From Phytophthora colocasiae (Eukaryota; Oomycota; Peronosporomycetes; Peronosporales; Peronosporaceae), in contig JAGKQI010000093.1 in assembly GCA_018806915.1 (NCBI GenBank), forward strand, positions 310,001-374,000: DNA of 64,000 nucleotides, given 5' to 3'. The notes beneath the pieces are model-generated. The model did no database searches. It saw nothing but the letters and a program-made list of their open reading frames with translations, and was not told where the DNA came from. The translations under genes and the position numbers were made by a program. Below are positions 1 through 11,538 of the stretch, one piece after another. Each line of letters begins with the position of its first letter. Positions within the stretch are counted from its first letter, which is position 1.

Positions 1-1
1 G

Positions 2-136
2 CCACCTTTTGCTAAAGCGTCCGAGCTTCTTAAGCCAGCCATGCCAGAGCACATTGACACCACTGAGACTGTGAAATCCTGTGGGATTGGAGCTGGTAGG
101 AGCCACAAGAAGCACATGAGTGAGGAGGTGAGATGG
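2..136 (+). CDS. possible 3' exon of an unidentified gene cut by the window edge
   Basis: Frame 2 is open from the first bases to a stop at 134-136 and gives a hydrophilic peptide containing the segment PAMPEHIDTTETVKS. A GTGAGA donor-like site at about 127 could end an exon. I do not recognise a family, and the reverse strand is also open here, so the strand is not certain. This may be the tail of a gene lying mostly left of the window. Confidence 0.2.
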
Positions 137-443
137 TAAGGAATGCAGCGAAGATGTCCTCCATTCTGAACGACCGCTGTGGGCGTCAGGGGGAGACAGA
201 CAGAGACGCACTTGCTTCGGGCCTTCTGCATAGCTTTTGGCTTAGTCGATCTACAGTATGTGTATGTTACGTCGAGGAGGGCACACTATTCGAGGTAGGT
301 AAATATGGTGTGGTGCACACAACGACCACTTCAACATAGGCAATATGAAATGATACTTTGATTCACCACTATGGCGCTTTATCTTTTTTTGCTGCAGTCA
401 TAGCATGGCTATTCGTCCCAACACGTATCTCTCTTTCATGCTT
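137..443. other. intergenic, nothing recognised
   Basis: No convincing coding region, tRNA or repeat was seen. A 68-codon ORF at 133-339 shows no recognisable features. The right part is the 3' flank of the rhomboid gene. Confidence 0.4.
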
Positions 444-1313
444 TTAAAAGCGACGGAAGCCGCGGAAGCCTCCGCGACGTAGGAAGTAGTAGTACGCACC
501 TCCAACTGCCGCACCACTGAGGTGTGCCACATGTCCAATGCCGTCCTGTTTTCCCGTTGAGAACGAGTACGCGTCCTTGAAGATGAAGCCCAATCCTCCC
601 AGCCACGCAGGAATAGGTAAAATGCCAAAGATCAGCAGAGTTCCATGCGGAAAGAGCAGGATGCTCATAGCTGTGATGCCATTCACAGCTCCACTTGCGC
701 CCAGATTAAGCGTCATCCTGCCCGACAAATGCTGCTCATACACCGCCGCAGCAGACGAGAGCACGCCGCTCACAAGGTATAGCCCCAAAAACCTCTTGTG
801 ACCCAAAACATCGCACATCTGCCTTCCGAAGAAGTAGAGTCCAATCATATTGGCACCAAAATGGCCCAGCGTTGCCTGGCTGAACACGGCCGTCAGTAGC
901 GTGTAGTATCGTCCATCCTGCAGGTGTTGCGTGGACGTAGTAAAGTGCGTGAGCATCGTCCTCATACTCGGCTGGAAGCTGCGCAACCTCTGTGCTGGAT
1001 GGCGTGGTGGAGGTGCCTGAGCACGGAGCCAGCCAAAAAACACAGCGGAATTGATAGATATCAGGCCCAGCACCACCACGTCGCCCGACACGGCGCGACT
1101 CGGACGTCTGGTGTTGGCACGGAAATGGGTATTTTGTCGCACCTGCTGCTCGGCTGCGAGGCGCTTGTGCACACCCGTACGCGGCAGTAGAGGGAGACGC
1201 GGTGCTGGTTGCAATACATTGGACAGTCGTGGACCTAGCCTAGTACTTGCGAAGCCACGCGCCGTTACCTGCCTCAGGGGGAGCCCCGCGCCCACGACAG
1301 CCGCCCGTAGCAT
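444..1313 (-). CDS. rhomboid-family intramembrane serine protease, mitochondrial type
   Basis: A 289-residue single-exon protein of the rhomboid family, which cleaves membrane-embedded substrates. The first ~70 residues are rich in Arg, Ala and Ser with few acids, as in a mitochondrial presequence, which suggests a PARL/Pcp1-like inner-membrane protease. Family motifs are visible: an HxxxN pair at His151 and Asn155, the GASG box with the expected nucleophile Ser207, and AHLSGAAVG with the expected catalytic His264. Several hydrophobic segments lie between residues ~78 and 278. The tail is basic and Gly/Phe-rich (GGFRGFRRF). The start is the first ATG of the frame and yields the presequence. 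Localisation is inferred; family membership is firm. Confidence 0.9.
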   Translation of the reverse strand: MLRAAVVGAGLPLRQVTARGFASTRLGPRLSNVLQPAPRLPLLPRTGVHKRLAAEQQVRQNTHFRANTRRPSRAVSGDVVVLGLISINSAVFFGWLRAQAPPPRHPAQRLRSFQPSMRTMLTHFTTSTQHLQDGRYYTLLTAVFSQATLGHFGANMIGLYFFGRQMCDVLGHKRFLGLYLVSGVLSSAAAVYEQHLSGRMTLNLGASGAVNGITAMSILLFPHGTLLIFGILPIPAWLGGLGFIFKDAYSFSTGKQDGIGHVAHLSGAAVGGAYYYFLRRGGFRGFRRF

Positions 1314-2065
1314 CGGTCAATTTGTCCAATGCTGACGTGAATAAAACGGATGGGAATAAACGTTATTTAACGCGTGTGATTGGACCACTTCAACGACAAT
1401 CGAGACAAAATGTTGCGGTCATCGACGCAAGTGCTTCACAAGTATCTACTGTGAAGTGCATATGTACATGCAACCTCGTCACCAATACTGCAGTTTTTGG
1501 AGGGTGGCTGCGCCGATATGGCTCGTTATTAGCATGTTCAAACTCCTTGCGAACTCTAAAATGCAAAACGGATTAATTTTGCAATTGTATTTGCTTCAAC
1601 TTGCTCACCGCCTAAGCAGGAAATCTGCTCTGCACGCACTCCGTAGGACACGTAAAGAGTACTAGTACTAGTACATGTTCATTCATCGTTATCGCCTGAA
1701 GTGATGAACACGAACTGTTGCTAGCCAACCAGATGCTCACTGGGAACTTCAAAGCTGCAACCCGCTTTCTTGCTTCGCCTTTCACAATAAAAGGCATCAA
1801 CTTTTGCCGTCGATGTTGATTCCTCGCTGTCACGTACCAGTGGAGCGCACTGTGGACAGGAATGGTGACCAGATTTAAATCCACCAGCATCTGCATCACC
1901 CCCCGCACCCGGAGCGGCTCCGCTCAGTCTCATCAATCGCGGGATTTGCGGTCGGATGGCACTGTGGAGTGATAGCTGTTGCACCAACACGTCGGTAGTG
2001 TACTGTTCGTACAGCTCTGGACGTCATTCCTGAATCTTCCACCCTCAACCATCGTGGTCTCGACA
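1314..2065. other. intergenic between divergently transcribed rhomboid and tannase genes
   Basis: About 750 bp hold the promoters of both flanking genes. Short inverted CCAAT-like motifs lie near the rhomboid start (GTCCAATG at ~1325, GATTGGAC at ~1379). A short ACTAGT direct repeat lies near 1660. ORFs of 89-109 codons here are unrelated to any family I know and overlap each other in several frames. Confidence 0.4.
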
Positions 2066-3842
2066 ATGAAGTTGCTTCGAGATGTCCTCGCCGTGGCCGC
2101 TACGCTGACATTTGCGTCAGCCTTTAACTTCGAGACCGACTTGAAAACTGCCACTAAGTCCTCATCCATCTCCGTCCAGCAATCAGCCGAGCAAACTTCT
2201 TTCGACTCCGCCGTCAGTCTCGCACCGATTGAACCTGTCGCGGCTTGCTCTGATCTGCTGGCTGTCGACATCACCGCTATTGGTGGCAGTGGCAGCAATA
2301 TCACGGCTGCAGAGGAGAGCGATAGTGATGGTATCACCTACTGCTCTGTGACGGGAAACTTTGCCTCCTCTGCTGGTTGGCAGGTCATGCTCGCAGTGGC
2401 GAATTGGACACAACGCTACATGCAAGTCGGATGTGGTGGGTTGTGCGGTAACATTAATATTCAGCCCTGAAGTAAGCAACGGCGAGTTCGCTCTTGCCTC
2501 CACTGATATGGCTGGTGGTTCTGATGGCGAGTTCGGACTGAACGAAGATCGACGTGTGGCATTTGCATACTTGGCTGTTCACCAGACGGCCGAGACCGCT
2601 AAGAAGTTGATCAAGGCTTATTACGGCCAGGAGGCGGCGTACTCGTACTTCAACGGTTGCTCTGACGGTGGGCGTGAGGCTGTCATGGAGGCGATCCGTT
2701 ACCCGAATGACTTCGACGGTATCATTGCTGGTGCACCTGCCATGCTGTTCACGTTCCAGAACAGTTTCCACCACGGATGGCTTTCGGTCAGCAACACTAA
2801 CGAAAACGGGAACAGGGTTATTGTAGCTGACCGTGTCTCCATTCTCCATGATGCTGTCGTGAAAGCTTGCGACTCTCTCGACGGCATCGAGGATGGTTTA
2901 CTGTCCGACCCAAGACTCTGTAACTTCGACCCGTCAACGATCAAATGCGCTGCTGACGCTACTGACAACTCCACGTGCTTGACCTCCGCTGAAGTGACAG
3001 CCGTGACTAACTTCTACAATGGCCCGAAGGACAGCGGCAAGTACCTGACAGTTGGAGAGGAGCAGTACGGCTCCGAATTGGCATGGTCTGGTGTTTTTGT
3101 CTCCGACTCGTACACCGGTGATATCATGAGTACCAACACTGCGCTTGCGGCCATCAAGTATCTGATCTTCGAAGAGTATCCGGGCGACAACTACACGCTC
3201 AGTGACTTCGACTTTGCCAAATCTACCATCGAACAACTCCGTGCGCGCCATCCCCTGCTGGACGCTGTAAGCTCGAACCTCTCGAAGTTCCATAAGGCTG
3301 GCGGAAAACTCATCTTGTGGCATGGGTGGGCCGACCCCCACATCTCGCCGCGTACGACCATCGCGTACCACGAAGCTCTCCAGAAGAACATGGGCAAAAC
3401 TGTTTTGACGGAGTTCGAGCGTCTGTACCTCCTTCCTGGAGTGTATCACTGTGGAAACGGTGAAGGTCCCTCAGCGATTGATCTGGTGACCCCCATGCTT
3501 GAATGGGTGGAGTCTGGTACTGCACCCGACGCCATTGAAACGAGAACACCAACCAACACGGGCGAAAGCAAATTCGGACAGTGGGCCAAGTCTGGTTCCG
3601 GTGCAGGAGGTCCTCCTTCTCAGCGCAACTTGGAGGTGGAAGCCTCATCCTCGGCGTCAGGATCAGCGGATGCGATCGTCACGCGTCCTGTTTACCCGTA
3701 TCCTGCAGTGGCCAACTACAAGGGCACCGGTGATGTGAACGACGCCGCGAACTTTGAGAAGGGAGGGGCGCTTTACGCCAAACCTACTCGGTCCTGGCTG
3801 GGTGAGGACTTTTTCAAGCCATACACACCTACAAAAGCGTAG
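2066..3842 (+). pseudogene. secreted tannase/feruloyl esterase, split by a single frameshift
   Basis: Enzymes of this family hydrolyse ester bonds in gallotannins or in feruloylated plant cell-wall polysaccharides. The start at 2066 gives a signal peptide (MKLLRDVLAVAATLTFASA), so the product is probably secreted. The first frame ends at TGA 2468-2470, while the family match continues in the +1 frame from about 2460 to the stop at 3842. The CS-D-HC active-site signature is present downstream: Ser in NGCSDGGRE, Asp in HGWADP and His in VYHCGNG. The switch lies in GGTAACATTAATATTCAG (about 2447-2464), and no credible intron fits. One extra base there, real or from assembly error, explains it. 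Apart from that lesion the gene looks full length (about 590 residues). It is a true pseudogene only if the indel is real. Confidence 0.8.
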
Positions 3843-3984
3843 AGCACAAGGGTAGTAAGATAATATCTACAGTCCGTTCAATGCTCGTTTGATCCTGCCT
3901 TAGTCTGTGCTTTTATCCAGCTCTTTCCACTGCGAGTCTAATTGTAAACACTATTTATTACTATTGTCAGCTTATGTCTTAGAC

Positions 3985-6973
3985 ATGGACGATTCTTCGA
4001 TAGTGTTTCAGTCGCGCCTGCGTGCGAAGAAAGAGGAGAGAGTTTTGCGCCAGCAAGAACAGGCGTCGAATGTTTATCTGAGCAAAGACATAGGTGCTGT
4101 AATGCATGTAAATGTGCACCGACCCATTGCTGTGGACTCTACGGATGATGCCATGAAGCGTCGCGAGCGAGCTGATGCTAGGAAACGCGTTATCGACTAC
4201 CAGGGTACTGTGTGGGACGCTGTGAGTGCTAATGACCTCGACATGGTGCGGAATTATTTGCTAGTCGAAGGAGCACAGACGCTGCTGCGTCGACGTCACC
4301 CGGATGTGGAGCAAGGTGGACGTACGTTGCTCCACTGTTCTGCTTGGTATGTGACTGTGAACTTTACTCTTCATTAGCTGGTACATCTAATGTATTGCTC
4401 ACAATAGGCTTGGATATGGGGCAATTGTTGAGCTCATTTTGACCACTGGATGCAATGTGGACGTTGTCGATAGCGTACGATTATTTCTCTTTGGTGCTGC
4501 TTGTTTGGCGTCACAGTGAACATTTGTGAGTTGGTATAATGACAGGTTGCTAGCAACACTACTGCTCTAGCTGAAGCTGCACGTGCAGGACATAGCAATG
4601 TGTGCATAACGCTGCTTCGGCATGGGGCGAGCCCAAGACACCGCGACAGTCATGTAAGTACTGGCAAACCTTCTCTTCCACCGGTGGTTTATAACGTTTC
4701 CTTTGAACTACTAACAAAATAATGCAGGGCGATACTCCTTTCCATTGGGCAGGGCGTCAAGGTCATGGCACAGTGCTACTTCAAATGGCACTTGAACAAG
4801 AACGCTTGGAGCCGGGGTCCACACCCGCAATTTGGGTCATGAAGGTGGGTTTGGCGCTTAATTTGTACGTGCTGTAGCAACTAACAGTGTTGGCGGTCAC
4901 GTTTGCCATCAGAACTATAAAGGCAGAAGTGTAATCGATCTGATTCAGGCCAATACTTTCATCGTCCCTTTGCTCCAGAAGCGTCTGGGAAACTCCTTTA
5001 CTAGAGCGCTCGAGTCGGCAAAGGGAAAACGCAGATCTCGCTTCCCTGTTCGAGTGCGTTGTGATATAGGTTCGTGATATTATCCTATTCTAACCTACAT
5101 AACTGCAGGCGGCTGTGGATGGAGCACGCAAGTCTATCTTAATCCGAGGAAACAGTCGGCCAGTCTTGAACGAAAACGGCATTCAAGAGTCCGATCCTCT
5201 TGAATCTGTGCAGACAACTCTTAGCGGAGTGAACGAGCTTGGCTTGGATATTTCCTCGTTCAGGTACAGATCGAGAGATACATCTACGAGTATATAATTT
5301 CAAACTGTTTCAGTACTTCAACAAGTATCATGGTGCCAACAAGAATAGCGTCCTCGAGTCATCCTCCAAACTTACCCCGAGGAGTGAGACCTCTCTCATC
5401 GAACAGCTCATTCTAGTTTATCAGAGATCGTCAACCATGGAGGGATTCATCCTGACTGTGGCGCCAGAGGATCACCAGCGACGTTCTTTCCAAAAGAAGA
5501 AGCATGAGTGGAGAAATTTGTTTGTCAAGCTGGATGACATCTCGGCACGATTAATTGCATTTACAGATCGATCGCAGTTCGAGGTGTGTTGGAGCGTCCA
5601 ACTCGTTGGGGCTGACATCTCTACGCCTGTTCCTGGGGAGCCATCGTTCGGCATCGACGTCGATGATACGCCGTACTGCTTTTACGTTCGAGAAACAAGT
5701 GTGATTAAGGACTGCACGCACTACTTTTCAGCTCCGGACGATTCGACCAAGAAAGCGTGGGTGAAAGCGCTTACTCAAGTCGCAAGGGACGGCCCTCGTG
5801 CCCCTCGGTTCGCTGTCTCCTTGGCTGAAAACGAGTTCGAGTTCCACGCTCGTGTCGTGAAATTCCGACCTCATGTTGACGGCACTCACGCTGTACGTGA
5901 CTACAATTGAAGCACTAAAGCTTGTTGCATCACGATTGATTGATTAACCGACGTCATCCCTTACACAGGAATACATGCTCACTTGTTCGTGTCAGGTGTT
6001 CAGCAAGTTGATTGCTCGTCGTCTAGCCAAGGAATGGAACCTTTGGCGTCGATTCTCCGAGTTCGACGAGCTGCATCAGTACGTCAACCACCTTAAGACA
6101 TATTCTATTGAGCTTTCGCGCTGACAACTTTATCCTGTAGAGCGTTGAAAAAGTCGATGGGTCCTCAGTTGGAGGGAATTGATCTGATCAAACACAAGCG
6201 TGACGCTTTCCGAGGTGTCCTAGGAAAGGCTTTCGACAACGACTTCCTCGAAGATCGCCGCGTTTTGCTCGACTCGTTCGTGACGAATGTCTGCAAGATT
6301 CGAACTGCCGTCGACTTTTTCAAACATCACTCGGATCCTCACCTCAAGGTGAAGTTTGTTTACATGTAGCAGAACAATATGCCACATTTCTTACCTTTCC
6401 TATAGGCCTTCTTCCAGTTCGACGACAACTGCCAGAACGTGGTACGTAGTGCTGTAAAAATTGTCCATCCAAACGCCACGCTCAGTGTTGTGTTATCATT
6501 AGGATGAAAGCCCACGTAAAACAAACGGAAGTCGAAGCAGAGCCAACAACGCGTCAAAACGTGCTGAGAACGTCAGTCGCGTGGCAGCCGCATCGCGCTT
6601 ATCCGACATCCAGGAAGCGTCAAACTCTCGCGCATCTGCTACAAGTGACGCCACTTCGGAAGGTGGCAGAAGTCGATCAAAGGGATCACGAGATACACGT
6701 CGCAGTGGCGTGGATGAACTTAGACTTTCGACCTCATCACAAACATCAAGGAGTGCAAGAGTTTCCACATCGTCACGGTCTTCGGACACTCAAGATGAAG
6801 GCTCAAGTCACCACCGGCGACGTCACCGCAAGAAAAGTGATGATCCAAATGAAAAGGATCTTCAAGAAGGACCAAGACGAACGAAGAAAGATAGACACAT
6901 GAGTGGAAAGAAGGATCCAACCATCAACTATGGCTCAGCAGCTGAAGTCCGACTAGCTGACCCAACCACCTAA
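3985..6973 (+). CDS. ankyrin-repeat, PH and PX domain protein
   Basis: A multi-exon gene whose predicted protein has three parts. After a charged N-terminal stretch come several ankyrin repeats (GRTLLHCSA, TALAEAARAGH, GDTPFHWAGRQGH), then a pleckstrin-homology-like domain beginning MEGFILTV and WRNLFVKLDD, then a phox-homology-like domain containing EWNLWRRFSEFDELH and a following helix. The C-terminus is Ser/Arg-rich, with many SR-like residues and HHRRRHRKK. PH and PX domains bind phosphoinositides, so a role as an endosomal or plasma-membrane adaptor is inferred. Introns are short with GT-AG ends, for example 4347-4407. The start is the first ATG that keeps the ankyrin frame. The exact substrate lipid cannot be told. 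Confidence 0.75.
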
Positions 6974-7106
6974 GCTTAAACGTAAGCTGTACATTTACCA
7001 TCGTAGCCATATTGGCTACTGTAGCCAACTTAGTATGGCTACATATATGTGTCGTACACAAACACTTTAGCCAATCGGCGATCAGCTCACTCTCGAGCAA
7101 GTGACG

Positions 7107-10100
7107 ATGGCGGAGGAGCTAGCTGCGTGCGCGCGGCAGCTCTTTGAGGGCGCGTCAGGAAGCGCCGAGCAGCGCGCAGCCAATATGTGGCTCATGCAGT
7201 TCCAGACGCGTGAGGAGGCATGGCAGGCAGCGCTGCAGCTGTTGGAGACGCCCATGTGCGATGCGTTGACGCATCAACCTCTAGCGGCACCGCAGCTTGT
7301 TGCCATGCAGATCCTGCGGCTTAAAACGCAGCATGAGTGGATAAATATCAGCGAGCAACAACAGCAGGTGGTCCGACAGGTATGCGTATCTCTCGTGATG
7401 ACTCATCCGTATAAATCACTTAACTCTTATCCACGAGGCAGACCTTGTTGAAGCTGCTGGAGATAACGTGTACCTCAGACGGCAATTTGTCGGCTGTCAG
7501 TTGCCGCATTGCCTGTCTGACGTTAGCAGATATTGTGGTTAAGTCATGGAATACATGGACATGCTGGAAGAGCGACGTGCAACGACTTGTAGACGCGGCA
7601 ATCGCTGCTCAGAGGCAGCAAAAAGGGGCTGCAGTGGTGAGATAATGGTGTTGCTGTTTTGTGTGAAGATTATGATATTTTACAGCTTTATGCAGTTGGC
7701 AGAGATCCTGGGAGCTATTCCACTACAGATTCTGGCGTCGGAGAGGCTCTGGACTGCCGAAATGATGCACGAAGTGTTGACAGTTTTCCACGCGGAAGGA
7801 GAGGAAGTCATGACGGCAGTGCAGATGATTTTATCAAATATGTACGTCTTAATTGGGTGATCTTTTGGTCGGTTCTTATGATGTGTGATGTACAGACCTG
7901 AAGAGAGGGATAATGCGCTTCGCTGTCTGGAAAGCTGGATTGTAGGCTGTATACCGACTCATGAAATGTTTGGTTTGACTGCTGCGCAATTTTTCTCTCG
8001 GTATGATCTTTTATTTGTAATCATGATGTCACCTTGTTAAACTTACAACGAGATTTGTGTGCTTTTTTCCATTTCTGTTGGCCTAGTGGGCTGATTGACG
8101 TACTATTTAATGTCGTCAACAGTGGAGATGAAGAGTTGGCACAAGTAAATAATGGTTATTTATTCTCCGCTTTGATGGCTAGCTAACTTCTACTTTTTGT
8201 GATGTAGCTGGCTACTGAAATTATCGCGGATTCCTTCGTATATACTGTGTCTGCGCCAGTGTCAGACAACATGATCAACGCTGTATTTTACGCAAGACAG
8301 CGCTTAGTTGATACGTTACCAGTTTTCCAATCGGGCGCACGATCACCAAAGGGGGAGATATTGTCAAAAGTGCAACAGACGACCACTTGCAGGGGAATTT
8401 CTAGAATTGCTTGCTCTCTAGCAATGAACCACGCGCCTCTCCTATTCTCGAAGAATCCCTCGCACGAGCAGCAACCAAGTCTTTCAACTAAGTTCTTAGA
8501 GCTACTTTTGGCTTGCTCCTCTTATGCCGACATCGATGTGGTGCAGCCCACGTTGGAGATATGGTTCTTTTTCCTCGAAGATAATTCATGGCAACTCTTA
8601 GATCCAGCGGGACAAGACTATGTGGTGAACGTGCTTTCGAGATTGGTTAATGCACTCATCGAGCGGTGCAAGTTCCCGCAATGGTTCATCGAAGAGCAAA
8701 TAATTACCAGCGATAACCCGGAGATTGAGGCGATCGCGGACTTACGCAGGTAAGGCCTGCTTGTACAGTTGAGTACTAGTTGATCTACCAATACCTTAAC
8801 GAAGTGTGTGTGGATCCAGAGAAATTGCTGATACAATGCTAAGCCTCTTCTCCAAGTGGCCTGGGGGTCCAGGGAAGCCTGCCGGAGACTATGCTTCGTG
8901 CGTAAAGGGCATGCGGCAAATGCTATCGGATAGCAAGGATGTCGCGTTGGCTGATGCACTCTTGTTCTTGCTGTCCTATATGGTTGAGTTATTTGACGTG
9001 GTATCATCCGATTCTGAGTCTGAAGACGACCCAGAGTTTTTCCGAGATCCAGAATCTGGTGGGATAGATGTTTTGTTGGGAGTGTTAGACGGCGCGCTCA
9101 ACCTACCCATACATCCTCTCGTGGTCAGCGGCATCGCACGGTGCGATTATCTTCGGCTGTATTTACTTCTCAATTGAACTGATACTTATCCTACTTATGA
9201 ATATAGGTATCTGCGGTCGCTAAGCGCATCTCTTGCATTGCCACCAAGTGTGTACCTACGCGCCTCAATGGTCATTTGTCAGGGCCTTCAGTACCCGTCG
9301 TCCTTCCCAGTGGCAGTGCAGTCATTACTGCAAAATAGCGCATCATTAACGTACGTGGAATGGGTAATTTCATCACAGGCAGAGCTGATGCATTTGTGGT
9401 GTGCTTGAACAGTAAATACACAACCTCCGAGGAAAGAGCACCACTGTTGCAAGCACTAGCGGGATTCTGCACCACTCTCCAGTCCAAAGCAGCTCGAGAA
9501 AGTGAAGGTGATTTACTTGAAGTGACTTTCCGGATTGCAACTGGTGTATCCGATGCAGGTACGCCAAATATCATGTATTGTGTGACTTTTGTGCTGTATC
9601 CTCACTTGTCTGTATCCCTGCAGAATTCGGTGTGTTGTGTTCGTCTATTTTATCCGGTCTGACAGTCCGTGTTCAAAGTGTAAATCCAGCTGAGGCCTCA
9701 ACTAGCGTGTACATGGTCGGTCGAGCTCTCGGTGGAGTCCAAGACCAGCAGCAGGGCTCTGCACTGGTCGGCCAGCTTTGGTCTGTTGTGTGTCCTTATC
9801 TACAGCAGCACAGGGCCGACGATGCTTGTCGTCAAGCTGGTGTTCAGTTTTTCCTCAACGTAATTCCACATCTTCGCAAGGACAGTGCCCAGTCAATCGA
9901 AGCGCAAATACTCGAAGTATGTTTGTGGTGGTATGGAGAAGGAGTCGCTCCTAGTATCCTCACGTGTTGCACACAAATAATCGCGCGGCAACGAGACAAT
10001 GCAGACTTTCTGACATCAGCTGAACAAGTGTTTGAGGTAAGGGAGGCAGTGTGATTGACATAGAGTTTGAAGTTGTGCTAACTCTTTTGCTGCAGCGACT

Positions 10101-10903
10101 TCTTGCTGGTTTTCGCAGCAAACTTCGCGATGCCCAAAATGATTCAATTGGTGGGAAGCTGTCGATGGAGAGCTTTCTGTCGCAACATCACGAAGCTGGC
10201 AGAATGATTCCTGAGGTTGAACAGTTCATGAAGTTGGCGCGAGAAGTGTTGAGCTCTTTCCCACAAGTTCTATTGCAATGCCGACCAAGTGGAGATCCGA
10301 ACATGTACTGGGTTTGTATGGATTTGGCTACGAGGCTAGTGAAAGTTGACCACCAGGTACGAAGCTCTGAGCTACTAACTGGATGTACACTATATCTCAC
10401 TCTGTACGTGTTTTGTTGCGCAAACTATACATGTAGATGCAAGAAATGTGTGATGCTGCGTGCGATTTCCTATTGGACGCGATGCGTTGTCAACCGGAGC
10501 CAATTCTGGAAAGGATAGACGTCTTCACTGCGGAGATTATCCGTGTTGTGTTGAGCTTTTTGGGACCAAGACGGGAGTATTATCGTGTACGGAATCTGTG
10601 GGATTTTCTGTTTCAGTGCCTGCATGCTCCACAAATGTCGACAGAGATACGAGGCAAGCGAATGCTCTGCATGAAGTAATATTTATTTACGAAGTGATCT
10701 AACTGGCTGCGTTGATGTCCGCTGTAGGTGGCTTCCTGGCTGCTGTCTCTACGGTCGTTATTGAAGAAGGAGCTCTGCGCTCAGTGCTACCCGAAGATGT
10801 GTGTCTGCAGATGCCTGGTGAATTGCGAATGCGTCGTCATAGGCATCGCTTTAGACAGTATTTCACCCAGTTGGTACATGCTGTCGAAGCCACCAGCACG
10901 TAA
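7107..10903 (+). CDS. karyopherin-beta, transportin-3/importin-13-like
   Basis: A HEAT-repeat nuclear transport receptor encoded in about ten exons. It starts at ATG 7107, just after GCTCACTC, a weak initiator-like element. The N-terminal exon reads as the usual family opening (an AANMWLMQFQTREEAW helix pair), followed by helical repeats including ESWIVGCIPTHEMFGL, VVQPTLEIWFFFLED and an acidic loop SDSESEDDPEFF near 9015. The family imports SR proteins and other cargo through nuclear pores. The last exon probably ends at the stop at 10901-10903 with RHRFRQYFTQLVHAV, but the preceding intron (10676-10727) does not join these frames cleanly, so the C-terminal ~60 residues are uncertain. Cargo is unknown. 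Confidence 0.7.
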
Positions 10904-10942
10904 AATCATCGGCTTTTGTGAGCGAATTCGGCTTGATCTACT

Positions 10943-11293
10943 TCATTTCTTGCGGGTAAAAGTTGCAGATCTGGTTTCTTTTGTGGATGGGAACAGGATT
11001 TCTTCGTCGATTGGTTCATCGTCGTCATCCAAAACCATTTCAAGGAGAGTGAAAGCTGCGTTTTCAAGCTTCTTCATCTCCAGCAGGTCGACAACCTCAG
11101 GTCGATGTTGTTTATGAAGAAGAATATCTTGGTCAATGAGCTCGTCATCTTCAAGAATCGACTCGAGCAGTTCAAAAGCTCCCTCCTCGTCAATACTAGT
11201 ATTACTGGAATCATCGACTTCTTCGTAAATTGACTCAAGTACATGGCATTTTCGAGACAACACCTCCGAATTTCGTGAACCAAAGCGTAGCAT
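10943..11293 (-). CDS. small acidic protein with three tandem imperfect repeats
   Basis: A 116-residue ORF from the first in-frame ATG; the frame is open further upstream without an ATG. I do not recognise a family. The chain contains three related units: one around HVLESIYEEVDD with IDEEGAF, one ELLESILEDDELIDQDILL, and one TLLEMVLDDDDEPIDEEIL. Each is an amphipathic Leu-rich helix followed by Asp/Glu and an Ile-Asp-Glu-Glu motif. There is no signal peptide or membrane segment. It is convergent with the karyopherin gene, about 40 bp away. It may be an exon of a larger gene or a relic of a repeat protein. Confidence 0.45.
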   Translation of the reverse strand: MLRFGSRNSEVLSRKCHVLESIYEEVDDSSNTSIDEEGAFELLESILEDDELIDQDILLHKQHRPEVVDLLEMKKLENAAFTLLEMVLDDDDEPIDEEILFPSTKETRSATFTRKK

Positions 11294-11538
11294 TTTTACC
11301 AACGGCTCTTGCTGGTTCACCAATCGATAACAAATTCCAAAATGGTGCCACACTCGCTAGTAGTCATGAAGATTGATCGAGGAACACGAAGATTGATATC
11401 CTCGTAGTATGTCAATCATTGAGGTTACTAACCAAAAATGATGGCACCCTTTTTTTAAGTCCCCCCCAAATCATTTGTGGTAACCCTTTTTTTCAGACCC
11501 AAAAATCGCTCTGTGTCTCGAACGCTGCGCTGCTTGCA
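11294..11538. promoter_or_regulatory. intergenic region between divergent small gene and GATA/PHD gene
   Basis: About 245 bp separate the two start codons. It contains homopolymer runs (seven T at ~11452, seven C at ~11461, seven T at ~11487). No recognisable initiator was found. Confidence 0.35.

Noticed and set aside
133..339. 68-codon ORF at the left edge
   Set aside because: No family features; composition does not look coding.
2440..2475. Programmed +1 frameshift in the tannase gene
   Set aside because: No slippery pattern or rare-codon stall typical of +1 sites was seen; indel or error is simpler.
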